Assembly: GCF_000496755.2 (NCBI RefSeq)
Contig: NZ_AYKS02000047.1
Coordinates: forward strand, 62,001 to 126,000
Reading direction: 5' to 3'
DNA from: Serratia sp. DD3
Lineage (GTDB): Bacteria; Pseudomonadota; Gammaproteobacteria; Enterobacterales; Enterobacteriaceae
DNA length: 64,000 bases
The translations under genes were made by a program, and so were the position numbers. The notes below the pieces were generated by a model, which was not told the origin of the DNA, ran no database searches, and worked only from the letters and a program-made list of their open reading frames with translations. How positions within the stretch are numbered: position 1 is the stretch's first letter; every line of letters begins with the position of its first letter. Below, piece by piece: positions 53,574-63,039 of the stretch.

Positions 53574-54482
53574 ATGGATCGCATTACCGCTGCACAGGTT
53601 TTTGTCACCATTGTTGAATGTGGCAGCATGATTGCTGCAGCGGAAAGGTTGGAAATGTCACGAGCGATGGTGACGCGTTATCTGGCACAGATGGAACAGT
53701 GGGCGGGAACACGTTTGTTGCACCGAACAACACGGAAACTCAACCTGACAGATGCGGGTGAACGCACATTGGAACGTTGTCGCCAAATGCTGCGGGTCGT
53801 GGAGGATATTGACCAGCAAGCAGAAACACAGGGAGAAGAGCTACGCGGTTTGTTACGCTTGAGTTGTTCACAATTCCTGGGGCAAACGGCTTTGGTGGGA
53901 GCCATTGCACAGTTTCTACAACGTCATCCTCTGGTTACGGTGGATATGCAAATTAACAACCGAGTGATCAATCTGGTGGAAGAGCGGATTGATTTGGCAT
54001 TGCGTATTACTAATGATTTGGATCCTAACCTGATAGCCCGACCACTCGCCACTTGTGCTTCGGTAGTCTGCGCATCGCCCGCTTATCTTGCTGCTCATGG
54101 TACTCCGCTTCATCCACAGGATCTGACGTTACATAATTGCCTGACCTATTCCTATTTTGGTAAAAGTCTGTGGCATTTTGATGATCAGGGGGCTAAATCA
54201 TCCGTTGCTGTCAGTGGTAATCTTAGTGCCAATGAACCCTTGGTTTTGTTAGCCGGTTGTCTGCAGGGCGTAGGGATTGCGTTACAACCCTATCAATCGG
54301 TAGCTCCCTGGTTGGATAAAGGGGAACTGGTGGCCTTGCTACCGGGGTATTCCCCCCAAATGATGGGGATTTATGGTATCTATACCTCTCGCCGCCACAT
54401 GCCGGCAACATTGCGTGCCATGCTGGATTTTCTGGTGGAGTGGTTTGCTACCGATCCAGGCTGGTGCAATGCTTCACGTTGA
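53574..54482 (+). CDS. LysR-type regulator divergent from the metallo-hydrolase gene
   Basis: A 302-residue LysR-type regulator. The N-terminal winged helix spans residues 1-60 (AAAERLEMSRAMVTRYLAQMEQ) and is followed by the substrate-binding domain. LysR-type proteins typically bind the promoter between themselves and a divergent target gene, here the metallo-hydrolase. The last 9 bases overlap the 3' end of lysR on the other strand. Ligand unknown. Confidence 0.88.
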   Translation: MDRITAAQVFVTIVECGSMIAAAERLEMSRAMVTRYLAQMEQWAGTRLLHRTTRKLNLTDAGERTLERCRQMLRVVEDIDQQAETQGEELRGLLRLSCSQFLGQTALVGAIAQFLQRHPLVTVDMQINNRVINLVEERIDLALRITNDLDPNLIARPLATCASVVCASPAYLAAHGTPLHPQDLTLHNCLTYSYFGKSLWHFDDQGAKSSVAVSGNLSANEPLVLLAGCLQGVGIALQPYQSVAPWLDKGELVALLPGYSPQMMGIYGIYTSRRHMPATLRAMLDFLVEWFATDPGWCNASR

Positions 54483-55400
54483 CGATATCACCCCCGCCAA
54501 TTTGGTGAGCAGTTTTTCTGCCTGCTGCTGCAAATGCTCAACAAAAGTGCTCACCAGTTCAGAAGAGGGGCGGTGTAGTGGGCGGATCAAACTCACCGTG
54601 AAGGGCACTGCCACACTAAAAGGCCGGATATGGATGCCGTTGCTGGCATAATCCAATGCGGTCAGTGGGTTGACAATTGATATGCCGACCCCCTCTTTGA
54701 CCATCGCACACACGGAAGCCGCACTATGGGTTTCCAGCACCATTCGGCGCTCGACCCCTTGTTCATGGAACAGCGTATCCAGTAATTGCCGATAACTGTC
54801 GGTGGCTGACAGGCTGATAAAGTTCTCTGCTGCAAAGTCTTGCGGGGTGAGTTGTGCTTTAGCCAACAGGCGGTGCCCGGCAGGGAGCACACAGACTTCA
54901 TTCATGGTCATTAACGTCATGCGTTCCGTGCCCGCTGGCGTCAGGGTATTTTCTGTCAAACCCAGGTCATAACGCTGTGCCGAGAGCCACTCTTCCAGCA
55001 GCGGTGATTCCTGCGGGATCACGCTGAAACTCACTTCAGGATAGCGGTCAACAAAGGGTTTACAGACTGCGGGCAGCAACGATTGGGAAAACACCGGCAA
55101 ACAGGCAATGGACAGTTGGGCCTGCTGGAATTGGCGGATCCCGGCGGCCGCATTGGTGATACGCTCCAGGCCATAATAAGAGCGTTGCACTTCCTCAAAC
55201 AATCTCAGCCCTTGCACTGTAGGCTGAAGACGACCACGTACCCGATCAAACAACGGTAACTGGATCAGTTTTTCAAAACGAGCCAGTTCACGGCTGACTG
55301 TCGGCTGCGAAGTTTGCAGCAGGGCTGCCGCTTCAGTCAGGTTGCCGGTGGTCATTACCGCATGAAAAATCTCAATCTGGCGCAGGGTTATGGCGGGCAT
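54474..55400 (-). CDS. lysR: LysR, activator of lysA
   Basis: A 308-residue LysR-type regulator, closely matching E. coli LysR by eye (ITLRQIEIFHAVMTTGNLTE, QTSQPTVSRELARFEKLI, SIACLPVFSQSLLPAVCKPF, THSAASVCAMVKEGVGISIV). It activates lysA when diaminopimelate is plentiful and lysine is scarce. The HTH spans residues 1-62. It is divergent from lysA with 221 bases between them, the classical arrangement. A dispersed repeat is inserted in the control region. Confidence 0.95.
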   Translation of the reverse strand: MPAITLRQIEIFHAVMTTGNLTEAAALLQTSQPTVSRELARFEKLIQLPLFDRVRGRLQPTVQGLRLFEEVQRSYYGLERITNAAAGIRQFQQAQLSIACLPVFSQSLLPAVCKPFVDRYPEVSFSVIPQESPLLEEWLSAQRYDLGLTENTLTPAGTERMTLMTMNEVCVLPAGHRLLAKAQLTPQDFAAENFISLSATDSYRQLLDTLFHEQGVERRMVLETHSAASVCAMVKEGVGISIVNPLTALDYASNGIHIRPFSVAVPFTVSLIRPLHRPSSELVSTFVEHLQQQAEKLLTKLAGVISST

Positions 55401-55424
55401 ATTTGGGCTCCATCAGTGGGGTCT

Positions 55425-55535
55425 ACCAGCGAGATAATGGTGCCTGATGACACTTCTCGTTAAGCATCTGGCTGGTGGGCACGATGCGGAACGCCGCTGC
55501 AGCTTGAATGGCGACGGGGATATACCTATATCATA
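55425..55535. repeat. Dispersed intergenic repeat in the lysR-lysA control region
   Basis: ACGCCGCTGCAGCTTGAATG followed by GCGACGGGGATATA at the right end matches the repeat at 34208; the left part is more diverged (GCTGGTGGGCACGATG). Confidence 0.6.
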
Positions 55536-55621
55536 AATGAATAGACTAAGGCTAAATAGATATTTTTCATACCAACTGGGTCACGGCATGATAGGGGAAA
55601 TTTGATGATGGAAACTGACTT

Positions 55622-56878
55622 ATGCCATATGCCTTGAATGATACCGCTACAGCACTTAATGCAACCAACCTGCTGGCATTACCAAAACGTTTTGGTTGCC
55701 CGGTATGGGCCTATGATGCGGATATTATTATTGATCGTATCAACCAGTTGTATTATTTCGATGTGGTGCGTTTTGCCCAGAAAGCCTGTTCGAATATTCA
55801 TATTCTGCGCTTGATGCGTGAGCACGGCGTGAAGGTGGATGCGGTATCGTTGGGGGAGATTGAGCGTGCGCTGAAGGCGGGTTTTGAGCCGGGTGGCGAG
55901 GAGATCGTCTTTACTGCAGATTTGCTCGATCAGGCTACGTTGCAACGTGTCAGCGAATTGAGAATACCGGTTAACGCTGGCTCGATTGATATGTTGGAGC
56001 AACTGGGGCAGGTTTCCGCTGGGCACCCAGTATGGCTGCGTATCAACCCCGGCTTTGGTCATGGTCATAGCCAGAAAACCAATACCGGTGGGGAAAACAG
56101 CAAGCACGGTATTTGGTATGCCGATTTGCCCCAAGCCATTGCTAAAGTGCAACAATACGGCTTGCAGTTGGTCGGATTACATATGCATATCGGCTCGGGT
56201 GTCGATTATCAGCATCTGGAGCGCGTGTGCGACGCCATGGTGCAGCAGGTGATAGCGTTGGGGCAGGATATCAGCGCTATTTCAGCCGGTGGTGGTCTTT
56301 CCGTACCTTATCAGTTTGGTGAGGAAGCGGTGGATACTGAGCACTATTATGGTTTGTGGAATCGAGCTCGTGAGCGGATTGCCGCGCACCTGGGGCATCC
56401 GGTCAAGTTAGAGATTGAGCCGGGCCGCTTTCTGATGGCGGAGGCGGGGGCGCTGGTGGCAGAAGTACGCTCGGTGAAGCAGATGGGGAGCCGCCATTTT
56501 GTCTTGGTGGATGCCGGTTTCAATGATCTGATGCGCCCGGCAATGTACGGCAGTTACCACCATATCTCATTGTTACCTGCTGACGGGCGTAATCTAGAGC
56601 AACAAGCGGAGCACGAAACCGTGATTGCCGGGCCGTTGTGTGAATCTGGTGATGTCTTTACCCAGCAAGCAGGGGGCGGCATTGAAACCCGCCTGCTGCC
56701 ACCGGTGCAGGTAGGGGATTATCTGGTATTCCATGATACCGGGGCTTATGGCGCATCTATGTCGTCTAACTACAATAGTCGTCCATTATTACCCGAGGTG
56801 CTGTTTGAGCAGGGGCAACCACGGTTAATCCGCCGCCGTCAGACTATTGAAGAGTTGATTGGATTAGAACTGGTGTAA
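55622..56878 (+). CDS. lysA: Diaminopimelate decarboxylase LysA
   Basis: A 418-residue PLP-dependent fold-III decarboxylase that turns meso-diaminopimelate into lysine, the last step of lysine synthesis. The cofactor lysine is in RFAQKACSNIHIL near residue 53. HGHSQKTNTGGENSKHGIWY is near residue 143, IEPGRFLMAEAGALVAEV is near residue 263, and the active-site cysteine CESGDVF is near residue 341. The order and sequence match E. coli LysA closely. It is controlled by the divergent lysR. Confidence 0.97.
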   Translation: MPYALNDTATALNATNLLALPKRFGCPVWAYDADIIIDRINQLYYFDVVRFAQKACSNIHILRLMREHGVKVDAVSLGEIERALKAGFEPGGEEIVFTADLLDQATLQRVSELRIPVNAGSIDMLEQLGQVSAGHPVWLRINPGFGHGHSQKTNTGGENSKHGIWYADLPQAIAKVQQYGLQLVGLHMHIGSGVDYQHLERVCDAMVQQVIALGQDISAISAGGGLSVPYQFGEEAVDTEHYYGLWNRARERIAAHLGHPVKLEIEPGRFLMAEAGALVAEVRSVKQMGSRHFVLVDAGFNDLMRPAMYGSYHHISLLPADGRNLEQQAEHETVIAGPLCESGDVFTQQAGGGIETRLLPPVQVGDYLVFHDTGAYGASMSSNYNSRPLLPEVLFEQGQPRLIRRRQTIEELIGLELV

Positions 56879-56922
56879 GTGGCCAGTGTGTTCGCCGGCC
56901 TCACGCTCGCCTAGCTGCAACT

Positions 56923-57942
56923 TTATGAACCAAGGGTAGCGGTGGCGTAGGGGCCGGGAATTACCGATTCACGCAGTTTTAGTTCACCAGTGAACGGGGT
57001 TAACGGTGGCAACGGTTGCCCATTAATCAGGCGCAACGCCTGGGTGATGGCGGTTTCGATCATGATATCGATCGGCAGATAAACCGTAGACAAGGCCGGT
57101 TGCAGGTAAGCCGCGCTGGGTTCGTCATCAAAGCCAAACAGTGAAACATCTTCAGGTAGGCGTTTGCCCGCTTGTTGCAGCGCTTTCATCGCCCCAATGG
57201 CCATATCATCATTGTTGGCAAAGAGGGCACTGAAATGGCTGCTGTGGGCTAACAAGGTGTTGCAGCTGTGGTATCCCCCCGGCACGCTGCTATCGCTGTT
57301 GGCAACCAGCGCTGGGTTGAAGGCAATATTATGCTGTACCAAGGCCTGACGGTAGCCTGCCAGGCGTGCTTGAGCCGTGGGGGTGTTGATCGGCCCGGTA
57401 ATACAGGCGATCTCACGGTGCCCTTGGCCAATCAGATAATCCACCACCTGGTAGGCAGCCTGCTGTTGTTCAAAGAACACGCAGCGTTCGGGTGCTTGGG
57501 GGAGGTTGCGGTTAACCACCATCACCGGCAAGCTTTCCACCAGCGCCATCAGTGTGCTTTCACTCATAAAGCGGGTATAGAGAATAATGGCATCACAGCG
57601 GCGGTCAGCCAGCAGATGCACTGCCTGCAATTCGTTTTCTGGCGTATTGTGGCCATCAGTGACGATCAAATGTTTGCCGTTAGCTTCTGTCAGTGTGGCG
57701 GCCTGGCGTAACAAACGGCCAAAATAGGGGCCGTCGAAATTGGACACCACCAGACCAATACTATTGGAGCTGTTATTGGCCAGTGATTGGGCAAGAAAGT
57801 TTGGCCGATAGCCTAACTCATCCATAGCTTTGAACACCGCATCGCGGGTACTTTTCTTCACCAGACCGGTGTCATTTAATACGCGGGAAACGGTGGCTTT
57901 CGACACTCCCGCGCGAATGGCGACATCCAACATGGTGATCAT
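56923..57942 (-). CDS. LacI-family regulator (AscG/CelR-like)
   Basis: A 339-residue LacI-family repressor. The start MITMLDVAIRAGVSKATVSRVL gives a canonical HTH at residues 1-25; an ATG 36 bases upstream adds twelve non-family residues. The periplasmic-binding-like domain follows, with FALFANNDDMAIGAMKAL-type effector motifs. The beginning resembles AscG, regulator of the E. coli beta-glucoside gene group, but no sugar gene lies beside it, so its target is unknown. It lies between lysA and galR on the minus strand. Confidence 0.85.
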   Translation of the reverse strand: MITMLDVAIRAGVSKATVSRVLNDTGLVKKSTRDAVFKAMDELGYRPNFLAQSLANNSSNSIGLVVSNFDGPYFGRLLRQAATLTEANGKHLIVTDGHNTPENELQAVHLLADRRCDAIILYTRFMSESTLMALVESLPVMVVNRNLPQAPERCVFFEQQQAAYQVVDYLIGQGHREIACITGPINTPTAQARLAGYRQALVQHNIAFNPALVANSDSSVPGGYHSCNTLLAHSSHFSALFANNDDMAIGAMKALQQAGKRLPEDVSLFGFDDEPSAAYLQPALSTVYLPIDIMIETAITQALRLINGQPLPPLTPFTGELKLRESVIPGPYATATLGS

Positions 57943-58037
57943 TAGTGAGTAACCTCTATCAGTAGCGGCAGTAGTCAATATCGCTCAGTTTACCATAGGG
58001 GGCCGTAAACCCGGTGATTAGCCAGGTCTACGAATAA

Positions 58038-59069
58038 TCAAGCATCGGTTGGATTTGGCTCAACTTGATGACTGATATTAGCCACTGAATGGCGGCGCAC
58101 CAGCGTTGGGCTAAACATATTGGTGACTTCCGGCAGGGGTTGTTTGTTCGCCAGCGCCAAAGCCAGTTGTGCTGCTTGTGTCGCCATGGCTACCACCGGA
58201 TAACGGATGGTGGTCAGGCGCGGGCGCAAATAGCGTGAAATCAAAACATCATCAAAGCCAATTAAAGAGAGTTGTTCCGGTACGTTGATGCTGTTGTCGC
58301 TGAGAACCGAAAGTGCTCCGGCAGCCATGGGGTCGTTATAACAGGTGATGGCGGTGAAGTTTTTGCCCCGGCTTAACAGTTCGGTCATCGCTTGTTCACC
58401 GCCGACCTCATCGGGCTCGCCGTAGGCAATCAGCTTTTCATCCACGGTGATACCCTGTTCCGCCAAGGCATCCCGATAACCTTGTAACCGATCGGTGGCG
58501 TCTGAAATCTGGTGGGTGGAGCAAATGATAGCGATGCGTTGGTGGCCCTGCTGGATCAAATGTTGTGTTGCCAGCCAGGCACCGTAATGGTCATCCAGCG
58601 CCACACAGCGCTGCTCGAACCCTGGCAGGGTTCGATTGATCAGCACCATTCCCGGTATTTGCGCCATCCAGGCCATAAGTTCTTCATCGGTCAGTTTTTT
58701 GGCGTGGACCACCAAGGCAGCACAACGGTGGCGGAGCAGTTGTTCAATCGCCTGACGCTCTTTTTCAGCGTTGTGATAACCATTGCCAATCAGCAAAAAG
58801 TTGTGGGTGGCATAGGCGACCTGTTCCACGGCTTTGACCATGGTACCAAAGAAGGGGTCGGACACATCGGAAACGATCAAACCCAGGGTTTCAGTGGATT
58901 GTTGCGCCAGCGCGCGCGCATTGGCGTCGGGGTGATACTGCAGCGCTTGCATGGCATCTTGTACCGCAGTACGTGCACTTTCGCTGGTTTTGGGGGAGTG
59001 ATTGATTACGCGTGATACTGTGGCTACGGAAACGCCCGCCAGCCTGGCAACATCTTTGATCGTGGCCAT
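58038..59069 (-). CDS. galR: Galactose regulator GalR
   Basis: A 343-residue LacI-family protein, nearly colinear with E. coli GalR (MATIKDVARLAGVSVATVSR, HPDANARALAQQSTETLGLI, VSDPFFGTMVKAVEQVAYAT, IGNGYHNAEKERQAIEQLLR, LIGFDDVLISRYLRPRLTTI). It represses the galactose transport and metabolism genes in the absence of galactose. The start MATIKDV is preferred over an ATG 9 bases upstream. As in E. coli, the omr small-RNA locus and aas lie next to it. Confidence 0.94.
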   Translation of the reverse strand: MATIKDVARLAGVSVATVSRVINHSPKTSESARTAVQDAMQALQYHPDANARALAQQSTETLGLIVSDVSDPFFGTMVKAVEQVAYATHNFLLIGNGYHNAEKERQAIEQLLRHRCAALVVHAKKLTDEELMAWMAQIPGMVLINRTLPGFEQRCVALDDHYGAWLATQHLIQQGHQRIAIICSTHQISDATDRLQGYRDALAEQGITVDEKLIAYGEPDEVGGEQAMTELLSRGKNFTAITCYNDPMAAGALSVLSDNSINVPEQLSLIGFDDVLISRYLRPRLTTIRYPVVAMATQAAQLALALANKQPLPEVTNMFSPTLVRRHSVANISHQVEPNPTDA

Positions 59070-59230
59070 ATCTCTCAACGTTTCCTGAGTAACTGCCTGA
59101 TAACCGCCAGTCTTACGGAAAAAGCCACAAGCTGCAACTTGAATTATCAGACTATTTTCATCTGGGTTTGTCCATTTACTGGTTAAGACGTCGCCATTAT
59201 GTCAACCAGAGGTGAAAAATGACATCGTTA

Positions 59231-59250
59231 GTTACATTTTGCACCTGACT
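59231..59250 (+). promoter_or_regulatory. OmpR-like box upstream of omrA
   Basis: GTTACATTTTGCACCTGACT resembles the OmpR binding consensus (TTACATTTTGNNAC). It lies 52-71 bases before the omrA start, as expected because omr RNAs are made under OmpR control in E. coli. A -10-like TAGATT sits at 59290-59295 with no good -35. Confidence 0.55.
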
Positions 59251-59301
59251 GTTGCGATTAGCCGCTGGCAGTGATTGGCGATGACACGATAGATTAAGCG
59301 T

Positions 59302-59404
59302 CCCAGAGGTATTGATTGGTGAACATCAGCAAGTTGCTTGTTGAAACTGTTTGTTGAAACCATCTTGATTACACCAACCTACGCAAATGCGTAGGTTTTT
59401 TTTT
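59302..59404 (+). ncRNA. omrA: OmrA/OmrB family small RNA
   Basis: The 5' end CCCAGAGGTATTGATTGGTG equals that of E. coli OmrA/OmrB, the seed that pairs with target mRNAs for outer-membrane proteins and curli regulators. The 3' end is ACACCAACCTACGC, an A-rich loop and GCGTAGG, a perfect terminator stem, followed by nine Ts. The length of about 103 nt is longer than the 82-88 nt of E. coli because of the central part. It lies between galR and aas, exactly the E. coli location, but here as a single copy. It needs Hfq by analogy. Confidence 0.92.
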
Positions 59405-59437
59405 ACCTGTCATCTCTATATACTCCGTTCGTTATAC

Positions 59438-59605
59438 CCCAAATGATTAGATTTGCTTGCGAACGGAGGCAGTTCGCACCCAAGCAATTTGAAGTATCAA
59501 GGGGATATATATTTCAAGTAGCAAGGGTTCGGCTTATGGCTGAGGCATCCCTATCGCTATTCAAGCTACAGCGGTGCTGGCTACGTTATGGGGCCAATCC
59601 CTGAG
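59438..59605. repeat. Dispersed repeats between omrA and aas
   Basis: Two adjoining elements. The first (59438-59510) is an inverted pair, TACCCCAAATGATTAGATTT and AATTTGAAGTATCAAGGGGA. The second (59520-59605) contains ATCGCTATTCAAGCTACAGC and GGTGCTGGCTACG, related to the repeats at 34208 and 55425. The aas ribosome binding site begins about 20 bases later. Confidence 0.6.
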
Positions 59606-59630
59606 CCCCTTAATCCCGTAGGAGAGTGGG

Positions 59631-61784
59631 ATGTTATTATCTGTATTACGTGCGCTGTTTCGCTTGCTGTTTCGTGTTCGTGTTGAAGGTGATGCCAGCT
59701 ATTTTGAACACCAGAAGTTGCTGATTGTACCGAATCACGTCTCTTTTATGGATGGTGCGTTGCTAGCACTATTCTTGCCAGTCAAACCGGTTTTTGCGGT
59801 TTACTCGTCGATTTCGCAACGCTGGTTTATGCGTTGGTTGAAACCTTTTATCGATTTCGTCCCGCTGGATCCCACCAAGCCAATGGCCATCAAATATCTG
59901 GTTCGGATGGTGGAACAGGGCAGGCCGATTGTCATATTCCCGGAAGGGCGTATCACGGTGACCGGTTCATTGATGAAGATCTATGATGGCGCGGCTTTTA
60001 TTGCCGCCAAGTCTGGTGCGACCCTGGTTCCTGTGCATATTGATGGCCTTGAGTTTAGCCGTTTTAGCCGTATGGCTGGGGTGTTTAAACTCCGTTGGTT
60101 TCCTGCAGTGAACATCACCGTCCTTCCTCCGACAACCTTGCCGATGCCGGAGGCTCCACGAGCCCGTGAGCGGCGGGAGTTGGCGGGTGACAAACTGTAT
60201 CAGATCATGATGCAGGCGCGGATGGATAGCATTAAACCACAAACCCTGTTTAGTGCTTTATTAGCGGCGCAGTCTCGTTATGGGCGCAATAAGCCTTGTA
60301 TCGAAGATATTGCCTTCAAGGAAGAGAGTTACCAACAGCTGATTAAAAAGGCGCTAGGGGTTAGCCGGATTCTGCAGCGCTTTACCCAACAAGGGGAGCA
60401 TATCGGCTTGTTGTTGCCGAATGCCACGATTACTGCTGCCGCTATCTTCGGTGCTTCGTTACGTGGCCGTATTCCTGCCATGCTCAATTACACCGCTGGC
60501 GCCAAGGGGTTAAACAGTGCGATGACTGCCGCGCAGATCAAAACCATTGTCACTTCGCGTCAGTTTCTGGAAAAAGGCAAGCTGACTCATCTGCCCGAGC
60601 AGGTACCTGAAGCCAATTGGGTCTATCTGGAAGATTTGAAAGATAGCGTGACCCTGCAAGATAAGTTATGGATCCTGCGCCATCTGTTCCAGCCAGAACG
60701 GGCCATGGTACCTCAACAGCCAGAGGATGCTGCCTTGATCCTGTTTACCTCTGGTTCAGAAGGCAATCCGAAGGGGGTGGTGCACTCTCATGCCAGTTTA
60801 TTGGCCAATGTGGAGCAGATCCGCACTATTTCAGATTTCACGCCGCGAGACTGCTTTATGTCTTCGCTACCCTTGTTCCATTCGTTTGGTTTAACCGTGG
60901 GATTATTCACCCCGCTAATGACCGGTAGCCGAGTGTTTCTTTACCCCAGCCCACTGCATTATCGAGTGGTGCCGGAACTGGTGTATGACCGCAACTGTAC
61001 TGTGCTGTTTGGCACGGCGACGTTCCTCAATAACTATGCCCGTTTCGCTCACCCTTATGATTTTGCTCGCCTGCGCTATGTGGTGGCCGGGGCTGAAAAA
61101 CTGGCAGAAAGTACCCGCCAGATCTATCAGGACAAATACGGGATTCGTATTCTGGAAGGATATGGGGTCACAGAGTGTGCGCCGGTGGTGTCGATCAACG
61201 TTCCTCTGGCCGCGAAGGTGGGGACCGTAGGGCGCATGATGCCGAAAATGGAAGCACGCCTGATGGCGGTACCAGGGATTGAGTATGGCGGCCGCCTGCA
61301 ACTGAAAGGCCCGAATATTATGAAAGGCTACCTGCGGGTTGAGCGCCCTGGCGAATTAGAGCCCCCTGCAGCGGAAGATGAACATGGGGTACTGCAAGCG
61401 GGCTGGTATGACACGGGGGATATTGTCAGCTTTGATCAACAGGGCTATTGCACCATTCGTGGACGGGTAAAACGTTTTGCCAAGCTGGCGGGTGAAATGG
61501 TGTCATTGGAAAGTGTCGAACAGTTGGCATTACGCCTGGCACCGGAAGGCTCACATGCTGCCACCGTGAAAAGTGACAGTGGCAAAGGTGAGGCGTTGGT
61601 CTTATTTACCAATACCCCCAGCCTCACTCGTGAGGCCTTGTTGCGCGTCGCGCGTGAACAGGGTGTCCCGGAGTTGGCGGTGCCGCGCGATATCCGTTTG
61701 CTGAAGGCATTACCGCTGCTGGGAAGTGGCAAAGCGGATTTTGTTACTTTGCGCCAAATGGCTGAACAGCCGGAGAGTGTCTGA
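59631..61784 (+). CDS. aas: Bifunctional acyl-ACP synthetase/2-acyl-GPE acyltransferase Aas
   Basis: A 717-residue inner-membrane enzyme that restores lysophosphatidylethanolamine to full phospholipid: one domain activates a fatty acid onto ACP and the other transfers it. Acyltransferase motif [11 protein letters not shown] (H-x4-D) is near residue 35, with [10 protein letters not shown] near residue 103. The AMP-binding domain has the adenylation motif [13 protein letters not shown] near residue 372, and GYGVTECAP and GWYDTGDI later. AGGAG lies 6 bases before the ATG. The lplT start overlaps its stop (TGATG), so the two are coupled as in E. coli. Confidence 0.95.
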   Translation: MLLSVLRALFRLLFRVRVEGDASYFEHQKLLIVPNHVSFMDGALLALFLPVKPVFAVYSSISQRWFMRWLKPFIDFVPLDPTKPMAIKYLVRMVEQGRPIVIFPEGRITVTGSLMKIYDGAAFIAAKSGATLVPVHIDGLEFSRFSRMAGVFKLRWFPAVNITVLPPTTLPMPEAPRARERRELAGDKLYQIMMQARMDSIKPQTLFSALLAAQSRYGRNKPCIEDIAFKEESYQQLIKKALGVSRILQRFTQQGEHIGLLLPNATITAAAIFGASLRGRIPAMLNYTAGAKGLNSAMTAAQIKTIVTSRQFLEKGKLTHLPEQVPEANWVYLEDLKDSVTLQDKLWILRHLFQPERAMVPQQPEDAALILFTSGSEGNPKGVVHSHASLLANVEQIRTISDFTPRDCFMSSLPLFHSFGLTVGLFTPLMTGSRVFLYPSPLHYRVVPELVYDRNCTVLFGTATFLNNYARFAHPYDFARLRYVVAGAEKLAESTRQIYQDKYGIRILEGYGVTECAPVVSINVPLAAKVGTVGRMMPKMEARLMAVPGIEYGGRLQLKGPNIMKGYLRVERPGELEPPAAEDEHGVLQAGWYDTGDIVSFDQQGYCTIRGRVKRFAKLAGEMVSLESVEQLALRLAPEGSHAATVKSDSGKGEALVLFTNTPSLTREALLRVAREQGVPELAVPRDIRLLKALPLLGSGKADFVTLRQMAEQPESV

Positions 61785-62974
61785 TGAAGCCCCCTGATTC
61801 TTCTTTGTTATCACGCCCGATGATAGCGGTGATTTGCGCGCAGTTTTTTTCGGCTTTTGGTGATAATGCGCTGCTGTTCGCCACGTTGGCGTTGATTAAG
61901 CAATTAGAATACCCAGAATGGAGCCAGCCGGTTTTGCAAATGGCTTTCGTGGTGACTTATATCATTCTGGCGCCGTTTGTCGGCCAAATTGCGGATAGCT
62001 TCGCCAAAGGGCGGGTGATGATGTTTGCCAACGCCCTTAAGTTGAGTGGTGCGTTGGTCATTTGTTTCGGCTGGGATCCTTTCTTGGGGTATAGCCTGGT
62101 CGGGGTGGGGGCTGCCGCCTATTCACCGGCGAAATATGGCATTCTCGGTGAAATCACCAGCGGTGAAAAACTGGTCAAGGCGAACGGGCTGATAGAGGCC
62201 TCTACCATCGCGGCTATTTTGACCGGTTCAGTGGCGGGTGGTTTGCTGGCTGATTGGCATATTGCGGCCGCACTGGTGGCTTGTGCCTTGGTGTACGGTA
62301 TTGCGGTGGTGGCTAACTGCTTTATCCCTCGTTTGCCCGCAGCCCATAAAGTCACTTCCTGGCGGCCTTCGGCGATAGGGCGCAGTTTTTTCAACGCTTG
62401 TGTGGTGCTGTGGAAAGATGGACAAACACGTTTTTCGCTGCTTGGTACCAGCATGTTCTGGGGAGCTGGGATCACCTTGCGTTTTCTGTTGGTGATGTGG
62501 GTGCCAGTGGCGCTGGGTATCAGCGATAATGCCACGCCGACGCTGCTCAATGCCATGGTGGCGATAGGAATAGTCGGTGGGGCGGGTGTAGCAGCACGTT
62601 TTATTACTTTGGAAAACGTTAAACGTTGTATGCCCGCTGGGATATTGATCGGGGTGGGGGTGGCGTTCTTTGCTATACAAACCCATATATTGAATGCTTA
62701 CGGGTTGTTATTGTTAATCGGTGTGTTTGGCGGTTTTTTTGTCGTGCCGCTGAATGCGCTATTGCAGGAACGGGGTAAACAGTCTGTTGGTGCAGGCAAT
62801 GCGATTGCGGTACAAAACTTGGGTGAAAATACCGCGATGCTGCTGATGCTGGGGCTATATACCTGGATGGTTCGATTGAACGTGCCAGTGGTGACGATTG
62901 GCATTGGTTTTGGCGTGGTATTCGCCCTAGCCATTACGGCACTGTGGGTTTCTCAGTTACGCTCTAAAGCCTAG
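61784..62974 (+). CDS. lplT: Lysophospholipid transporter LplT
   Basis: A 396-residue MFS-type membrane protein with about 12 helices that moves lysophospholipids to the inner face, where Aas acts on them. The features are [20 protein letters not shown] at the start, [20 protein letters not shown] near residue 85 and the [15 protein letters not shown] segment near residue 108. It overlaps aas by one base. It ends in convergent orientation to tas with a strong stem-loop between. Confidence 0.95.
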   Translation: MKPPDSSLLSRPMIAVICAQFFSAFGDNALLFATLALIKQLEYPEWSQPVLQMAFVVTYIILAPFVGQIADSFAKGRVMMFANALKLSGALVICFGWDPFLGYSLVGVGAAAYSPAKYGILGEITSGEKLVKANGLIEASTIAAILTGSVAGGLLADWHIAAALVACALVYGIAVVANCFIPRLPAAHKVTSWRPSAIGRSFFNACVVLWKDGQTRFSLLGTSMFWGAGITLRFLLVMWVPVALGISDNATPTLLNAMVAIGIVGGAGVAARFITLENVKRCMPAGILIGVGVAFFAIQTHILNAYGLLLLIGVFGGFFVVPLNALLQERGKQSVGAGNAIAVQNLGENTAMLLMLGLYTWMVRLNVPVVTIGIGFGVVFALAITALWVSQLRSKA

Positions 62975-63009
62975 CTTTTATCTGATTTCCGCTAACCAGG
63001 CACCCCTAT

Positions 63010-63033
63010 CAGGGCACGGAGTACCGTGCCCTG
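63010..63033. terminator. Shared stem-loop between convergent lplT and tas
   Basis: CAGGGCACGG and CCGTGCCCTG form a perfect 10-bp GC-rich stem around AGTA, between the two convergent stops. The flanks are not T-rich, so it is a weak intrinsic terminator in either direction. Confidence 0.7.
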
Positions 63034-63039
63034 AGTGCT

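Noticed and set aside
59376..59404. Terminator of a minus-strand galR transcript
   Set aside because: galR is transcribed away from it, the T-run is on the plus strand, and it forms the 3' end of the OmrA RNA.
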